From assembly GCF_001612805.1 (NCBI RefSeq), contig NZ_BDBD01000008.1, forward strand, positions 62,001 through 126,000: DNA of 64,000 bases. The letters are read 5' to 3'. Below are positions 1 to 8,061 of the stretch, piece by piece (position 1 is the stretch's first letter; each line of letters begins with the position of its first letter). The DNA is from Nocardia coubleae NBRC 108252. Its GTDB lineage: Bacteria > Actinomycetota > Actinomycetes > Mycobacteriales > Mycobacteriaceae. The translations under genes were made by a program, and so were the position numbers. The notes beneath the pieces were generated by a model. It worked only from the letters and a program-made list of their open reading frames with translations, was not told the origin of the DNA and did not search any database.

Positions 1-147
1 GTGCAGCCGCCGTACGTCACCGCCGAATTCCGTGGTGCGCTGGCCGCCGAGCTCGCCGATTTCACCGCTCACGACTGGGATTGCGACCACATGGTCCCGC
101 AGGCCCGTCCTGCCGAGACGGCCGCGCTCATCGCGTCGGTGCTGTAG
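1..147 (+). CDS. alpha/beta hydrolase (LipV-like), C-terminal end only
   Basis: Only the last 48 codons are inside the window; the reading frame is open from base 1 to the TAG at 145-147. The tail contains the sequence CDHMVPQARP, which looks like the region around the catalytic histidine of alpha/beta hydrolases, where the His sits near the C-terminus. The stop lies 3 nt before the alkyltransferase-like gene, so the two are probably cotranscribed. In M. tuberculosis the lipase lipV (Rv3203) precedes an MGMT-like gene (Rv3204) in the same order, which supports the call. The family is inferred from a short tail plus context; substrate cannot be stated. Confidence 0.55.
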   Translation: MQPPYVTAEFRGALAAELADFTAHDWDCDHMVPQARPAETAALIASVL

Positions 148-150
148 CCC

Positions 151-441
151 GTGCCCGCGACGACCGACGACCAGGTGGAGCGGGTGCGCGCCCTCGTCGC
201 CGCCATCCCACCCGGTCGCGTCGCCACCTACGGCGACCTCGCCGCCGCGGTCGGCCTGTCCTCGCCGCGCACGGTCGGCTGGATCATGCGCACCGACTCC
301 TCCGACCTCCCCTGGCACCGCGTCGTCCCCGCCTCCGGCCGCCCCTCCCCCCACCTCGCCGGCCGCCAGCTCCGCCTCCTCGCCGAGGAAGGAGTCCCCA
401 TCACCGACGGCCGCATCGACCTGCGCACCGCCCGCCTCTGA
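151..441 (+). CDS. alkyltransferase-like protein (ATL), MGMT fold without the catalytic Cys
   Basis: A 96-residue protein the size of ATL proteins, covering only the DNA-binding/active-site domain of O6-alkylguanine DNA alkyltransferase. The segment RVATYGDLAAAVG (residues 23-35) is the helix-turn-helix entry. The active-site motif, PCHRV in MGMT, reads PWHRV at residues 54-58, so the alkyl-accepting Cys is Trp. ATLs bind O6-alkylguanine in DNA and flag it for nucleotide excision repair rather than removing the alkyl group; that role is known for the family and inferred here. The start is a GTG 3 nt after the preceding stop, with little room for its own ribosome binding site, suggesting translational coupling. 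Confidence 0.85.
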   Translation: MPATTDDQVERVRALVAAIPPGRVATYGDLAAAVGLSSPRTVGWIMRTDSSDLPWHRVVPASGRPSPHLAGRQLRLLAEEGVPITDGRIDLRTARL

Positions 442-478
442 CGATCGGGTCGGGGCGGGCGCGGATAGCATGGCCGAC

Positions 479-505
479 ATGTCGACTACTTCGCTGGTCT
501 CATGA
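479..505 (+). CDS. possible leaderless mini-ORF coupled to mobA-moeA
   Basis: An 8-codon reading frame (MSTTSLVS) begins at ATG 479 and ends at TGA 503-505, overlapping the ATG of the MobA-MoeA gene (502) as ATGA. A TAGCAT box at 466-471 would place a transcript start at about 479, so the mini-ORF could be the leaderless 5' end of the mRNA. A longer in-frame ATG exists at 470. The large gene lacks an obvious ribosome binding site, which makes translational coupling attractive. This is inference from signal positions only. Confidence 0.3.
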   Translation: MSTTSLVS

Positions 506-2238
506 CCGATGCCGATGCGATCGTGCTGGCGGGAGGCCGGGCCAGCCGGATGGGTGGGGTCGACAAGCCCGGGATCGTGATCGGTGGGCGGTCGATGCTC
601 GAGGCGGCGCTCGGGGCGGTGAGCGACTGCGGTGAGGTGGTTGTCGTCGGCCCGCCGCGACCCGAACTCGACGCGCGGATCAAGCAGGTGCGTGAGGTGC
701 CGCCGGGGTCGGGGCCGGTGTCCGCCATCGGCACCGGGCTGGCCGCGCTCGGGCCCGAGTCGGCACCGTGGATCGTTGTGCTCGCGGCCGACATGCCGTT
801 CCTCACGCGCGACACCGTGCGCGAATTATTGCTCCGCGCAGCCGAATCCACCGCCGAAGCGGTGTTCGCCATCGATGCGTCGGGGCGCCCGCAGTATCTG
901 GTCGGCGTGTGGCGGCGCACCGCGCTCACGGCGGCGCTGGCAGGCCTGGACGCCCTGGTGAACCAGCCGATGAAGGCGATCATCCCCACCGAGACGGCAC
1001 TGGTCGAACTGCCGGGCACCACCGACTGCGATACCGAGGAGGAGGTGCGCCGGGCCCGCGAGTCCGTCGACAACGACGCCCGCCTCGACCTCATCGAAGC
1101 CAGGAATCGCATCGCCGGCGCACTGACCCCGTTGATCGCCTACGACGCCGCTTTCGCCGACGTACCCGGCGCCGCCCTGGCCGAACCGGTGGTCGCGGCG
1201 GGCGCGCTGCCGCGCTTCGACGTCTCCGCCATGGACGGCTACGCGGTGTGCGGTGACGGCCCGTGGCGACTGCGCCGCGATGTCGGATTCGCCGGTGGCG
1301 CAAGGCCGCTCGGACTGTTGCCCGGCGAGGCGGTGCGGATCGCGACCGGAGCGCACGTGCCCGACGGAACCACCTCCGTGCTGCGTGACGAATTCGCCGT
1401 CGTCACCGGCGACGATCTGGCACGGCGGCCCGGCACCCCGATCCGGAGCGATGTGCGGCGCAGCGGCGAGGACCTGCGGGTCGGTGATCGGGTCGCACCG
1501 GCGGGCACCCGGGTGACGGCGGCGCTGCGCTCGGCCGCCGCCTCGGTGGAGGTGACAACGGGCTCGGTCCGTGGGCCCGTCCGCGCTCGAATAGTGATGA
1601 CCGGTGACGAGATCCGCAGCACCGGCCCGCTGCAGACCGGCCAGACTCGCGACTCGATCGGCCCCGTCCTGCCGGACCTGCTCACCGGCTGCGGTGTACG
1701 CGTGGTCGACCGGGTGCACCTGCGCGACACGGCGCACAGCTTCGACGACATGCTCACCGCCACAACCGGTCTCGATCTGCTGGTAGTGGTCGGTGCCACC
1801 GGCGGCGGCGCCGCCGACCAGTTGCGTACCGCGCTGGCGCGCACCGGTGCCCGCATCGTCGTCCCGAGACTCGCACTGCGCCCGGGTGGTTCGACCGTCG
1901 TAGCCGAATTACCCGACGGACCAACGGTTCTCGGACTGCCCGGTAATCCCTTCGCCGCCATCGCCGTACTACTCGCCCTCACCCCGGCGATCGTCGCGGC
2001 CCGCACCGCCTCGGCGCCGCCGCGCACCGTTGTCGGCCCGCTGCACAATGCCGCCGAAATCGCCGCCCCCGTCACCCGCATCACGCCCGCGCGCTACGCC
2101 CCCGGCGGCGGCTGGATCGGTGACCCGAATATCCGCACCGCCCACCTGGGCGGTCTCGTCGACCGCGACGGATTGGTCGTGGTCGCACCATCGGCCGAAG
2201 ACGGCGACCTCGTGGAATTCCTCCCGCTCCCGAGTTGA
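502..2238 (+). CDS. MobA-MoeA fusion: molybdenum cofactor guanylyltransferase / molybdopterin molybdenumtransferase
   Basis: Two Moco enzymes in one 578-residue chain. Residues 1 to about 190 form a MobA-like nucleotidyltransferase with the glycine-rich loop LAGGRASRMGG and a lysine shortly after it (substrate: molybdopterin plus GTP or another NTP). From about 192 to the end is MoeA, which inserts molybdate into adenylylated molybdopterin: MDGYA at 244-248, TGDE near 367, and GLPGNP near 480. The usual GGxSxG stretch of MoeA reads GATGGGAAD, so the conserved Ser is gone while the following Asp is kept. The start ATG overlaps the stop of a tiny upstream frame. The product would feed the NarGHJI nitrate reductase encoded 14 kb downstream. 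The domain order is clear; whether the C-terminal MoeA is fully active is uncertain. Confidence 0.85.
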   Translation: MTDADAIVLAGGRASRMGGVDKPGIVIGGRSMLEAALGAVSDCGEVVVVGPPRPELDARIKQVREVPPGSGPVSAIGTGLAALGPESAPWIVVLAADMPFLTRDTVRELLLRAAESTAEAVFAIDASGRPQYLVGVWRRTALTAALAGLDALVNQPMKAIIPTETALVELPGTTDCDTEEEVRRARESVDNDARLDLIEARNRIAGALTPLIAYDAAFADVPGAALAEPVVAAGALPRFDVSAMDGYAVCGDGPWRLRRDVGFAGGARPLGLLPGEAVRIATGAHVPDGTTSVLRDEFAVVTGDDLARRPGTPIRSDVRRSGEDLRVGDRVAPAGTRVTAALRSAAASVEVTTGSVRGPVRARIVMTGDEIRSTGPLQTGQTRDSIGPVLPDLLTGCGVRVVDRVHLRDTAHSFDDMLTATTGLDLLVVVGATGGGAADQLRTALARTGARIVVPRLALRPGGSTVVAELPDGPTVLGLPGNPFAAIAVLLALTPAIVAARTASAPPRTVVGPLHNAAEIAAPVTRITPARYAPGGGWIGDPNIRTAHLGGLVDRDGLVVVAPSAEDGDLVEFLPLPS

Positions 2239-2370
2239 AACAATGTCGCCCGAATTACCGTCGGTGACTGCCGAAAATGCCGGGACACGCCGAATATCCG
2301 CTGGTAGGAATGCTATTTATCATTCAACTCTACCGCCGCGACGACTCGATGCCTATCGTTGAGCAAGTCA

Positions 2371-2405
2371 GGCGTACCCCGCCTCGAAAAAGGCGGAATT
2401 ACGCC
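2371..2405. terminator. nested inverted repeat after mobA-moeA
   Basis: Outer arms GGCGTA (2371-2376) and TACGCC (2400-2405) enclose inner arms CCGCCT and AGGCGG around a CGAAAA loop. It lies 130 nt after the mobA-moeA stop and 50 nt before the small basic ORF. No T-tract follows, so it may be a factor-independent terminator of the actinobacterial type or a leader structure. Confidence 0.4.
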
Positions 2406-2456
2406 GGACATCCGAATTAGGCGAAGTATTCATCCCTCGGAAAGGACCGTGTGGAG

Positions 2457-2606
2457 ATGGCTGAGAAGTCGAAGAAAACGCCGAAAAAGATGCCCAAGCA
2501 GATGCCCCGCCAGCAGCAGGAGCAGCGGCAGGAGCAGGACTCGCAGCGGATGACGCGAGCAGGCCAGGATGATCGGCGCGAGCCGCGCCGCCCAGGCAGC
2601 CACTGA
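2457..2606 (+). CDS. small basic Gln/Lys/Arg-rich protein
   Basis: A 49-residue frame from ATG 2457 to TGA 2604-2606. The N-terminal third is Lys-rich (MAEKSKKTPKKMPKQMP), the middle is Gln/Glu-rich and probably helical, and the end is Arg/Pro-rich. There is no signal peptide or membrane segment. Purine-rich sequence (GGAAAGGA, then GTGGAG) precedes the start. Composition suggests a nucleic-acid-binding or intrinsically disordered protein, but I do not recognise a family. A strong hairpin begins 12 nt after the stop, consistent with a real short transcription unit bounded by inverted repeats on both sides. Confidence 0.5.
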   Translation: MAEKSKKTPKKMPKQMPRQQQEQRQEQDSQRMTRAGQDDRREPRRPGSH

Positions 2607-2618
2607 TCCACGCGTGTC

Positions 2619-2652
2619 GACGAGCCGCCGGTACCAGTACCGGCGGCTCGTC
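2619..2652. terminator. bidirectional hairpin terminator
   Basis: A perfect 16-bp inverted repeat (GACGAGCCGCCGGTAC and its complement) with a 2-nt loop lies between the small basic ORF (ending 2606) and the convergent ABC ATPase gene (ending 2657). It is very GC-rich and has no T-run. Position between convergent genes supports a shared terminator. Confidence 0.7.
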
Positions 2653-2656
2653 TACG

Positions 2657-4621
2657 TCAGGCCCCGATCGGCAGGGCCGCGTCACGTCCCCTGCGAGCCG
2701 TCGACGGATCGGGCGCGGGGACCGCGTCGAGCAGGCGACGGGTGTATTCCTGCGCTGGTGCCGCGAACACCGCGCGTGCCGCACCGGTTTCCACGAGCCG
2801 GCCCTGTCGCAGCACCAGGACGCGGTCGGCGACCTGATGCACCACGGCCAGGTCGTGACTGATGAACAGGCTCGCGAACCCGTATTCGGCGCGCAGATCG
2901 GCGAACAGGTCGAGCACCTGTGCCTGCACCGAGACATCGAGCGCACTGGTCGGTTCGTCGGCCACCAGCAGCCGTGGGGCCAGTGCCAGCGCCCGCGCCA
3001 ACGCCACCCGCTGACGCTGCCCACCGGACAACTCCGCAGGCCTGCGCTCGGCGTAGTCCCTCGGCAACCGGACCGACTCGAGCAGATCGCCCACTTTCGA
3101 GTACAGCAGCGCCCCCGAAGCGACTCGATGCACCTGGAGTGGTTCGCCGATCGCGTCGGCGATGCTGCGTCGCGGGTCGAGCGAGGCGCTCACATCCTGA
3201 TGCACCAGCGCCACGTGCCTGCGCAACCCGCGCAGCTCCCGCCGGGGCAACCCGGTCAGCGACACACCCTGTAACTGCACGGTCCCTGAGGTCGCGGGCA
3301 CCAGCCCGAGCGCGGTCCGCCCGAGTGTGCTCTTGCCCGAACCGGACTCCCCGACGATGCCGAGTACCTCGCGCGGACTCAGCGTCAACGAGATGTCGTG
3401 CAGCGCGGGGAATGCGGCACCACCGTGCCGACCGGGATAGACCACGGACAACTCGTCGATCCGCAACACCTCGCGGTACTCCGGTCCCGGTACGCCCCCG
3501 CCCTTCTCGGCGACGACCGCCGGTTTCGGTGCCACCACCCTCCGCAGCGCCCGCTCGAGACCCCGAGTCGCGCGACCCGCCGCACCATCGGACTCCGCAG
3601 GACGGGCTGGAGCGGTACCGTCCCCAGTGCCCACTGGGTCGGTCGCCTCGGCACCGGCATCGAACCGCACCGGGTCGGGCCCTTCGAGGCCCGAAGCGTT
3701 CGGGACGACGTCGGCCTCGTTCGCATCGCGAGTCGGGATCACCGTCTCGACCGGCTGGACCTCGGGCACGCCGTCGGGGTCGCCGACCTCGGGCGCCACC
3801 GCTGCCCCACCGCGCGCCGAACGTGCAGGCAAGCGCGGAACCGACGCGAGCAGCGTGCGGGTGTACTCGGCCTGCGGTGCGGCGAACAGGTCGAAGACCG
3901 GTTGCTGTTCGACCACCTGGCCCGCGCGCAGCACCACCACGCGGTCGGTGATCTCGGCGACCACGCCGAGGTTGTGGGTGATGAACAGCACCGAGGTGCC
4001 CCGATCGCGTCGCAGCGTGTGCAGCAGGTCGAGGATTTCGGCCTGCACGGTGACGTCGAGCGCGGTCGTCGGCTCGTCGGCGATGAGCAGCTCGGGTTCG
4101 CCCGACAGCGCGAGCGCGATCACCACGCGCTGCTTCTGCCCGCCCGAGAGTTGATGCGGGTACCAGTCGAGGCGTTCGGCGGGTTCGGGGATGTCGACGG
4201 CGGTGAGCAGTTCGATCGCGCGGGCACGGGCCGCGGCCTTGTCGGTGACGCCGTGCGCGCGCAGGGCCCGCACGAGCTGCGTGCCGATCTTCTGCACCGG
4301 ATTGAGCGCGGTCTGGGGCTCCTGGAACACCATGGCGGCCCGCGTACCGCGCAGGCCGCGCAAGGTCGCTTCGTCGGCGCCGACGATCTCGGTCGAGGCG
4401 AGGGTGACCGACCCGCGCGCCCGCGCTGTCTCCGGCAGCAGTCCGAGCGCGGCCCGCGCGGTGAGCGACTTCCCCGACCCGGATTCGCCGACCAGTGCGA
4501 CGACCTCCCCGCGCCGCACCTGCAAGCTCAGCCCGTGCACCACCGTCTTGTCCCCGAAGGCGACGACCAGATCGGTGATGTCGAGCACGACATCATCGGG
4601 CTCGCGCTCTTGCGTACTCAT
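2657..4621 (-). CDS. dipeptide/oligopeptide-type ABC transporter, fused double ATPase
   Basis: A 654-residue protein with two complete ABC ATPase domains, corresponding to fused DppD and DppF. Domain 1 has Walker A GESGSGKS at residues 45-52, the signature LSGGQKQRV and the Walker B/D-loop sequence IADEPTTALD. Domain 2 repeats this with GESGSGKS, LSGGQRQRV and VADEPTSALD. An acidic, low-complexity linker of roughly 100 residues separates them. It would energise import of peptides, opines or similar small solutes through the two permeases encoded just upstream. I chose ATG 4621 because it overlaps the permease stop as ATGA and has GAGGAG in front; a longer in-frame extension is compositionally a shadow of the permease gene. 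Confidence 0.92.
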   Translation of the reverse strand: MSTQEREPDDVVLDITDLVVAFGDKTVVHGLSLQVRRGEVVALVGESGSGKSLTARAALGLLPETARARGSVTLASTEIVGADEATLRGLRGTRAAMVFQEPQTALNPVQKIGTQLVRALRAHGVTDKAAARARAIELLTAVDIPEPAERLDWYPHQLSGGQKQRVVIALALSGEPELLIADEPTTALDVTVQAEILDLLHTLRRDRGTSVLFITHNLGVVAEITDRVVVLRAGQVVEQQPVFDLFAAPQAEYTRTLLASVPRLPARSARGGAAVAPEVGDPDGVPEVQPVETVIPTRDANEADVVPNASGLEGPDPVRFDAGAEATDPVGTGDGTAPARPAESDGAAGRATRGLERALRRVVAPKPAVVAEKGGGVPGPEYREVLRIDELSVVYPGRHGGAAFPALHDISLTLSPREVLGIVGESGSGKSTLGRTALGLVPATSGTVQLQGVSLTGLPRRELRGLRRHVALVHQDVSASLDPRRSIADAIGEPLQVHRVASGALLYSKVGDLLESVRLPRDYAERRPAELSGGQRQRVALARALALAPRLLVADEPTSALDVSVQAQVLDLFADLRAEYGFASLFISHDLAVVHQVADRVLVLRQGRLVETGAARAVFAAPAQEYTRRLLDAVPAPDPSTARRGRDAALPIGA

Positions 4622-5457
4622 CCCGATCTCCTCGCGTTGCCCAGTGCTTGGGCGATCAACAGAAACCCCAGCGTCAGCCCGGCGACGACGACCAGCGGCC
4701 CGACCGCCATCCACGGATTGGCGTCGAGGTTGCCGATGGATTCGCCGATCAGCGAGCCGAGCGAGGGATTCGGGGGCTGGACCCCGATTCCGATGAAGCT
4801 CATCGCGCCCTCGAGGAACACCGCGACCGACAGCGACAGCGCGAACTGCACGACGAGCGGTTCGACCGCGTTGGGCAGCACGTGTTTGCGCAGCGTCCAC
4901 CAGGTGCCCGCGCCGATCACCTCGGATGCCTCGACGAAGGGTTGCTCGCGCACCGCGAGCACGGCGGTGCGGATCTGACGACCGAAGATCGGGATCTCGG
5001 CGGCCACGATGACGATCACCACCGCGTGCCAGCCCGGCCCGGTGATCGCGGCGAGGGCGATCGCGAAGATCAGCGACGGGAAGGCCAGCACCAGGTCGAA
5101 CAGGCGCTGCACGGTGACATCGGCGAAGGGGTGCACGGTGGCGGCGAGCCCGATCAGCGAACCGAGCACCGCAGCGAGCGGCACCGCGAGTGCCACGATG
5201 AGCAGGTCGACGCGGATTCCGGCCAGCACGCGCGCGGCGACGTCGCGGTTGAGGTGGTCGGTGCCGAGCCAGTGCTGTGCGCTCGGGCCGAGGAGGTTGG
5301 CGGACGGTATCTGCGCGAGCGGGTCGAAGGGGCTCAGTACTCCGGCGAACACACCGGCGAGCGCGATCACGCCGACCAGGACGACACCGGCCAGTCCCTG
5401 TCCACTGCGTAACGCGGCCGCTCGCCGCGCGCGTGTTTCCGCGATTGCGACGGTCAC
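4618..5457 (-). CDS. ABC transporter permease (DppC/OppC family)
   Basis: A 279-residue inner-membrane protein with about six hydrophobic segments. It has an early helix at roughly 22-40, followed by a loop containing GTDHLNRDVAARVLAG, which is the typical DppC/OppC N-terminal signature. The cytoplasmic EAA loop appears as EASEVIGAGTWWTLRKHVLPN, the contact site for the ATPase. The GTG start at 5457 overlaps the preceding permease stop (GTGA), and the stop overlaps the ATPase start, so the genes are tightly coupled. It pairs with the DppB-type permease to form the translocation channel. Confidence 0.9.
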   Translation of the reverse strand: MTVAIAETRARRAAALRSGQGLAGVVLVGVIALAGVFAGVLSPFDPLAQIPSANLLGPSAQHWLGTDHLNRDVAARVLAGIRVDLLIVALAVPLAAVLGSLIGLAATVHPFADVTVQRLFDLVLAFPSLIFAIALAAITGPGWHAVVIVIVAAEIPIFGRQIRTAVLAVREQPFVEASEVIGAGTWWTLRKHVLPNAVEPLVVQFALSLSVAVFLEGAMSFIGIGVQPPNPSLGSLIGESIGNLDANPWMAVGPLVVVAGLTLGFLLIAQALGNARRSG

Positions 5458-6413
5458 GATCGTCCCCCGATCCGGACTCGCGGGTCCAGCCACGCGTGGG
5501 CGAGATCGGTGAGCAACTGGATCACCACGAACACCGCGACGGCGAGCAGCAACAGCACCTGCACCACCGGGTAGTCGCGGCGGCTGATGCCCTGCTCGAT
5601 GAGCTGACCGATCCCCGGCCACACGAACGCCGCCTCCACCAGCACCGCCCCGCCGAGTAGCTGACCGGTCTGCAGGCCGAGCACGGTGAGCGAGGTCGGC
5701 AGTGCGTTGCGCAGCGCCCCGCGCGTGACGATCTCGCGGTGGTCGACACCGAGCGAACGGGCCGTGAGGACATACGGTTTGGTGAGTTCGGTCCGCAACG
5801 ACTCGGTGAGGAACCGGGTCAGCGCGGCCGCCACCGGCAGTGCGAGGCAGATCGTGGGCAGCAGCAGATACTGCATCGCGATATCCGGCCGGGCGATGAA
5901 TCCGTCCGGCGGCACCCCACCCGAGGGCAGGATGGGGATCGCGACGGCGAACACCAGCACCAGCAGTGGTCCCACCACGAAGGTCGGCAACGCGACGGCG
6001 ATCGTATTCGCCGCCGCGACCACGGTATTCAGCCAGCGACTCGGCCACAGCACCGAGGCCAGCGACACCGCAAGGCTCACCACCACGGCGAGCACCAGCG
6101 CGGTCACCGTGAGCACCAGGGTGTTGGTGAGCCCACGACCGACCAGGTCGCTGATCTGCCCCCCGATCAGGTAGGACCGGCCGAGGTCGAAGGTGACCAG
6201 ATCGCCCAGCCAGCTCAGGTATTGCGCCGGAATCGACTGGTCGAGGCCGAGCTGCTGCCGGATGGCCGCGACGGACTCGGGTGTCGCGTCGTTGCCCGCC
6301 AGGATGGTGGCCGGGTCGCCCGGTACCAGGCGCAGCAGCAGGAAGATCAGCACCGAGGCGCCGAACAGGACGAGCAGCGCCGAGGGCAGGCGGTGCAGCA
6401 GATAGCGCGTCAT
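5454..6413 (-). CDS. ABC transporter permease (DppB/OppB family)
   Basis: A 319-residue membrane protein starting MTRYLLHRLPSALLVLFGAS, the standard first helix of DppB permeases. The periplasmic loop contains the PGDPATILAG segment usual in this family. The EAA-like loop is ARSLGVDHREIVTRGALRNALP. The start ATG overlaps the stop of the substrate-binding protein gene (ATGA). The order in transcription is binding protein, DppB, DppC, ATPase, a complete import system in one operon. Confidence 0.9.
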   Translation of the reverse strand: MTRYLLHRLPSALLVLFGASVLIFLLLRLVPGDPATILAGNDATPESVAAIRQQLGLDQSIPAQYLSWLGDLVTFDLGRSYLIGGQISDLVGRGLTNTLVLTVTALVLAVVVSLAVSLASVLWPSRWLNTVVAAANTIAVALPTFVVGPLLVLVFAVAIPILPSGGVPPDGFIARPDIAMQYLLLPTICLALPVAAALTRFLTESLRTELTKPYVLTARSLGVDHREIVTRGALRNALPTSLTVLGLQTGQLLGGAVLVEAAFVWPGIGQLIEQGISRRDYPVVQVLLLLAVAVFVVIQLLTDLAHAWLDPRVRIGGRS

Positions 6414-7996
6414 GACAGGAACGTGTCGGTGAGCAGGGGTTCACGACGTTTGGTCCAGCCGAATCCGTGCACGGTGTTGCTGGTGGAGTACTGCTGGAAA
6501 CGCACACCGATTTCGATCAGGAACAGTCCTTCGAGCAGCTGATCCGTCACGGCACGGAAGGCGCGCACCGCGTCGGGTCCGGTGCCCTGCGGCAGTTTCC
6601 AGGCAGTGTCGGCTGCGGCGGTGTAGGCGGGCGACTCGTAGCGGGAGGCATTACGGCGGGCATTGAAGGGGTAGGCGCTCACGGTGAGGGTCGACGGCAC
6701 GAACTGCGCCCACGAGTGGTCGGTCACCCACAGGCCGCGGAATTGCTGGCCGGTCAGCTGTTTCACGAAGGCGGCATTGTCGATCGGATCGAGGTCGACC
6801 TCGATGCCCACCTCGGCCAGGTTCGCCTGCACGATCTGGGCGGTCGCCTCGTGCCCCGGGTGGAAGGTCAGCGGCAGGCGCGGCGGCTTGTTCACCTCCG
6901 CGAGCAACTGCTTGGCCTTGCCGACGTCCCGGCTGAACCTGGTGTTGAGCGACTCGTCGAACGCCGGAGAATTCTTCGGCCACGGCACATTCAGTGGATA
7001 GCCCGCGCCGCGAAAGACCTCGGTGACGATCCGTTCGCGGTCCAGCGCGTAGGCGATGGCTTGCCGCACCCGCACATCCGCCAGCGACGGCTCGGAGACA
7101 TTGACCCCCACATAGGTCTGCAGTTCGGCGCCCTCGAGATTGTGCACCGTGAAACCGCCGCTGTTGGACAGGTTTTCGGCGTCGCGGAAGGTCAGTTCGC
7201 GCGCAGCGGCGATCTGACCGGTCTTCAGCGCGTTCAGCAAGGCCTGCGGATCGGGGACGATCGAGACGTCCACCCGGTCGAGGTAGGGACGATCCGGGAT
7301 CCAGTACCCGCTGTTCTTGGCGAAGATCAGCTGTGAATTCGGAATTCGCTGTACGAAGGTGAACGGCCCGGTGCCGATATAGGTTTCGCCGGTGCCGAGT
7401 TTGTCGGCGGTTTCGCTGTCGAGAATGGGCACCGTATCGAGCAGATCGAAGATGTTGCTCACCGGATGGGCGAAACGCAAAACGATCCGGGTGGGCGAGA
7501 CGATATCGAATTCGGTCACCGCGGCCGCGGTCGACCGCAATTGCGCCGACCATTTCGGGTCGGCGTAGGTGCGGATCGAGAACTCCACATCCTTGGCCGT
7601 GAACACCCGCCCGCTGTGGAACTTCACGTCGTCGCGCAGGTCCAGACTCACCGAGCGGCCGTCGGCGGCGAGCTGCCAGGCCTTGGCCAGCAGCGGCTGT
7701 GGTTCGAGTGAATCGTTCGGGTAGCGGATCAGCGATTCGTAGACCAGGCCGACGAGCACCGGGGTGGCGGCGGTATTGGTGAGCAGGTTGGCGGGCACCA
7801 GGTCCTCACGGATGCCGACCTTCAAGGTGCCACCGCGCACCGGCGTCGCGTCGTCGCCGCCTGCCTTCTGCTCCGAGACCGCGGAGGTGCACGCCGCGAG
7901 GGCCGCCCCACCGAAGATGGCCGCGGCAGCGATACCGCTGGTGCGCAGGAAATTTCGGCGATGGATACCGCCACGCGATGCATTGTTCGTTGACAC
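6410..7996 (-). CDS. ABC transporter substrate-binding lipoprotein, family 5 (DppA/OppA type)
   Basis: About 528 residues from GTG 7996. The N-terminus carries a twin-arginine-like stretch HRRNFLRTSG, a hydrophobic segment, and a lipobox ending LAAC with Cys36 as the lipidation site, so this is probably a Tat-exported lipoprotein. The mature part matches the extracellular solute-binding family 5 that captures peptides, nickel or opines. An upstream GTG at 8032 is also in frame but adds residues of no signal character. It is the first gene of the operon and is divergent from the arylsulfatase with only 65 nt between. The ligand cannot be read from the sequence; a sulfated or sulfur-containing solute is suggested only by context. 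Confidence 0.88.
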   Translation of the reverse strand: MSTNNASRGGIHRRNFLRTSGIAAAAIFGGAALAACTSAVSEQKAGGDDATPVRGGTLKVGIREDLVPANLLTNTAATPVLVGLVYESLIRYPNDSLEPQPLLAKAWQLAADGRSVSLDLRDDVKFHSGRVFTAKDVEFSIRTYADPKWSAQLRSTAAAVTEFDIVSPTRIVLRFAHPVSNIFDLLDTVPILDSETADKLGTGETYIGTGPFTFVQRIPNSQLIFAKNSGYWIPDRPYLDRVDVSIVPDPQALLNALKTGQIAAARELTFRDAENLSNSGGFTVHNLEGAELQTYVGVNVSEPSLADVRVRQAIAYALDRERIVTEVFRGAGYPLNVPWPKNSPAFDESLNTRFSRDVGKAKQLLAEVNKPPRLPLTFHPGHEATAQIVQANLAEVGIEVDLDPIDNAAFVKQLTGQQFRGLWVTDHSWAQFVPSTLTVSAYPFNARRNASRYESPAYTAAADTAWKLPQGTGPDAVRAFRAVTDQLLEGLFLIEIGVRFQQYSTSNTVHGFGWTKRREPLLTDTFLS

Positions 7997-8061
7997 GACA
8001 GCGACGCTAACAATGTGCGCGACACCGGTCACCGATTCCGCGCAGGCTGCATCTAACCCTG

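Noticed and set aside
4622..4900. 93-residue N-terminal extension of the double ATPase
   Set aside because: Overlaps the permease gene, Arg-rich, no conserved motif; ATG 4621 has the ATGA overlap and GAGGAG.
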